Positions 63,001 to 64,000 of a DNA stretch of 64,000 nucleotides are shown here, piece by piece. The DNA lies in assembly GCF_001949145.1 (NCBI RefSeq), contig NW_019091487.1, forward strand, positions 727,000 through 790,999, written 5' to 3'. Every line of letters starts with the position of its first letter. Within the stretch, counting starts at the first letter, position 1. Origin of the DNA: Acanthaster planci (Eukaryota > Echinodermata > Asteroidea > Valvatida > Acanthasteridae). A program made the position numbers and the translations under genes. Under the pieces are notes generated by a model. It made no database searches. It had not been told where the DNA came from and saw only the letters and a program-made list of their open reading frames with translations.

Positions 63001-63785
63001 AGAAAATGAAGAACAATTTCTTTGCCATATACAGACATTATAGGAGTCAAGCCTACTGATAACTTTACAAAGTGATATTTGCCTTTTTGGTCGTGGATGG
63101 AATTTCAGTGAACATGCTCCTAGCAAATAGACAAACTTGTATGTTGAACAAAAGCCATATAGAGAACCAGTTCCAATTAATATAATGTGCATGACTGTTT
63201 ACGTAGCTATTTGTTTCAACTTTTTGTAGCAAGATGGAAGATGCACAAGAAAAGGTTGGGCCCAGATTGTGAAGACATCATGAGATGAGCTTAGTTCAAT
63301 TTCAAAGATTTGAGACTCTTACACTTCAGCGTAAACTTCTGTGATTTATTGATTATTTATTGAAAATCAAATGTAGCCATGACTTTTTTTTTTAGAATCC
63401 ATTCCTGCTTCTCCGGTTACCCTCAAATTCTTGTGCCCACAAGATCATGGGTCGCACGATGCTGGGTCGATTTATGATTGAATTGTGGGGACATGGAAAC
63501 TCATGGTCTGAACTCCATCAATCACTACAACTCTACCCCGATGAGAGAAAGGCACCATTCAGCCAAAATGCAGACACAAGTTTTTGCTTCAGGATGCGGA
63601 CGGTCGGGAAAAAACTCGGGATGGAGGAGAAGTTGGCCATCATTGAAGACTTGGTAGATTTCCTGGACTTCAAAGGGAAAGTTGATCTGAAAAATCCTCA
63701 ACAGGTGTTTCATATATATGCAGACTATGGTCAAACGCCAAACAAAATCCCAGATCAACCCTACAAAATCTACTTTGGTCGCTTG
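60008..63785 (+). CDS. TRMT11: TRMT11, tRNA (guanosine-10 N2) methyltransferase, N-terminal part
   Basis: Exons 60008-60073, 62929-62997 and 63396-63785, all GT-AG and phase 0, encode the first 175 residues. MAATMRQYLLCFAQEHVEFRLA matches the family start (RYLLLMAQEHLEFRLP in human, recalled). ELRAITSLLG, FMIELWGHG, FEGK-like FKGKVDL and YKIYFGR are further family landmarks. This part is the N-terminal and THUMP-containing half that positions tRNA. The methyl-donor site and catalytic DPPY motif lie beyond the right edge. With TRMT112 the enzyme makes m2G10 in tRNAs. An in-frame second ATG at 60020 is also possible. The 3' end of exon 3 with its donor is duplicated immediately downstream. Confidence 0.93.
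60074..61375. other. TRMT11 intron 1, left part
   Basis: No gene recognised. A fragment CTCCCCAACTATAGCATCAG at about 60774 resembles the ends of the 41095/61376 MITE family and may be a remnant. The 115-codon minus-strand open frame at 60938-61285 matches nothing I know. Confidence 0.4.
61376..61715 (-). mobile_element. MITE-like element copy 2 (opposite orientation to 41095)
   Basis: Reverse-complement similarity to 41095-41433 over almost the whole length, including the CACATTTTAGATGAATTG-type centre and the GGGCCGGCCC subrepeats. The right end GTTGGGGCATAACAT (to 61715) corresponds to the copy 1 left end with one change; the left terminal ~30 bases are missing or diverged. Confidence 0.85.
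61725..62700 (-). mobile_element. Non-LTR retrotransposon (LINE), 3' half of RT, decayed
   Basis: Minus strand, in TRMT11 intron 1. From the high coordinate down: ANASALYKKG...LKYRPVSLT (about 62590-62670), AIFDFSKAFDTVPHERL (about 62465-62515), SGVPQGTVLGPLL (about 62305-62345), a frameshift, FADDCILYRNTYNW (about 62205-62245), HEWASTWQMQFNIKQC, and the tail segment KANQVLGMLRRSLKQCSK (about 61905-61965). The order is that of a CR1/Jockey-type reverse transcriptase with its thumb and C-terminal tail. Several frameshifts make it inactive. It is clearly a different family from the 43730 element. Confidence 0.9.
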
Positions 63786-63909
63786 GTAAGTTGTTATTCT
63801 GAAAAATCCTCAACAGGTGTTTCATATATATGCAGACTATGGTCAAACGCCAAACAAAATCCCAGATCAACCATACAAAATCTACTTTGGTCGCTTGGTA
63901 AGTTGTTAT
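63686..63909 (+). repeat. 112-bp tandem duplication of the TRMT11 exon 3 end
   Basis: Positions 63686-63797 and 63798-63909 are identical except for one base (CAACCCTAC versus CAACCATAC). The unit contains the last ~100 bases of exon 3, the donor (TTG|GTAAGT at 63786 and 63898) and the first intron bases. 112 is not a multiple of three, so use of the second donor would shift the frame. Confidence 0.97.
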
Positions 63910-64000
63910 TTTAGACTGAGCAATTGGCAAATCATCCATTATAAAATTATGTACTGTTTAGCCTTTGTTTGCAAATAACTGAAGAACCTACATGTAACCT

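Overview
This is eukaryotic (animal) nuclear DNA: single genes of 5-6 short exons are spread over kilobases, with long UTRs, GT-AG and GC-AG introns, decayed non-LTR retrotransposons, hAT-type elements, minisatellites and two assembly gaps. The AT-rich composition, the flood of self-complementary ACATGTAC words and the invertebrate-style but vertebrate-like proteins suggest a marine invertebrate, probably a deuterostome (echinoderm, hemichordate or cephalochordate). The species cannot be fixed from the sequence alone.

Six protein genes could be rebuilt exon by exon. (1) 296-370, +: last coding exon of an ASAP-family ArfGAP (end of its SH3 domain), followed by a ~4.2 kb 3'UTR to about 4541. 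(2) 9881-14363, -: complete coding sequence of a PRL phosphatase (PTP4A), 171 aa in four exons, with all catalytic residues and a CaaX tail. (3) 35780-41940, -: complete PSMF1/PI31 proteasome regulator, 296 aa in six exons. (4) 42779-53403, +: aquaporin, 301 or 305 aa in five exons, with two NPA motifs but an unusual pore filter. (5) 56413-59848, -: FAM8A1, an RDD-domain partner of the ER ubiquitin ligase HRD1, 354 aa in five exons. (6) 60008 to beyond the right edge, +: first three coding exons of TRMT11, a tRNA guanosine-10 N2-methyltransferase. Several are convergent or divergent pairs; FAM8A1 and TRMT11 share a 159-bp head-to-head promoter. These are unrelated housekeeping and membrane genes, not a functional cluster.

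The 20-kb stretch between the PTP4A start and the PSMF1 end (about 14.4-35.4 kb) holds no convincing complete gene but many repeats: a 507-bp hAT MITE with a perfect 8-bp target duplication (17926-18432), a 67-bp and a 21-bp tandem repeat, a scrambled local duplication (29675-29915), a 1.17-kb foldback element (30324-31491), a second inverted repeat enclosing a possible orphan exon (31661-32086), and a 2-kb hAT element with a perfect 8-bp target duplication (33033-35071) whose centre is a 14-bp minisatellite interrupted by an assembly gap.

No new defence-like or operon-like system was found. The most useful observations are: reconstructed GC-AG introns in PSMF1 and FAM8A1 and a GC/GT donor choice in the aquaporin; a recent 112-bp tandem duplication covering an exon end and splice donor in TRMT11; the aquaporin's altered selectivity filter; the foldback and hAT elements; and a two-copy MITE family with internal inverted subrepeats at 41.1 and 61.4 kb.
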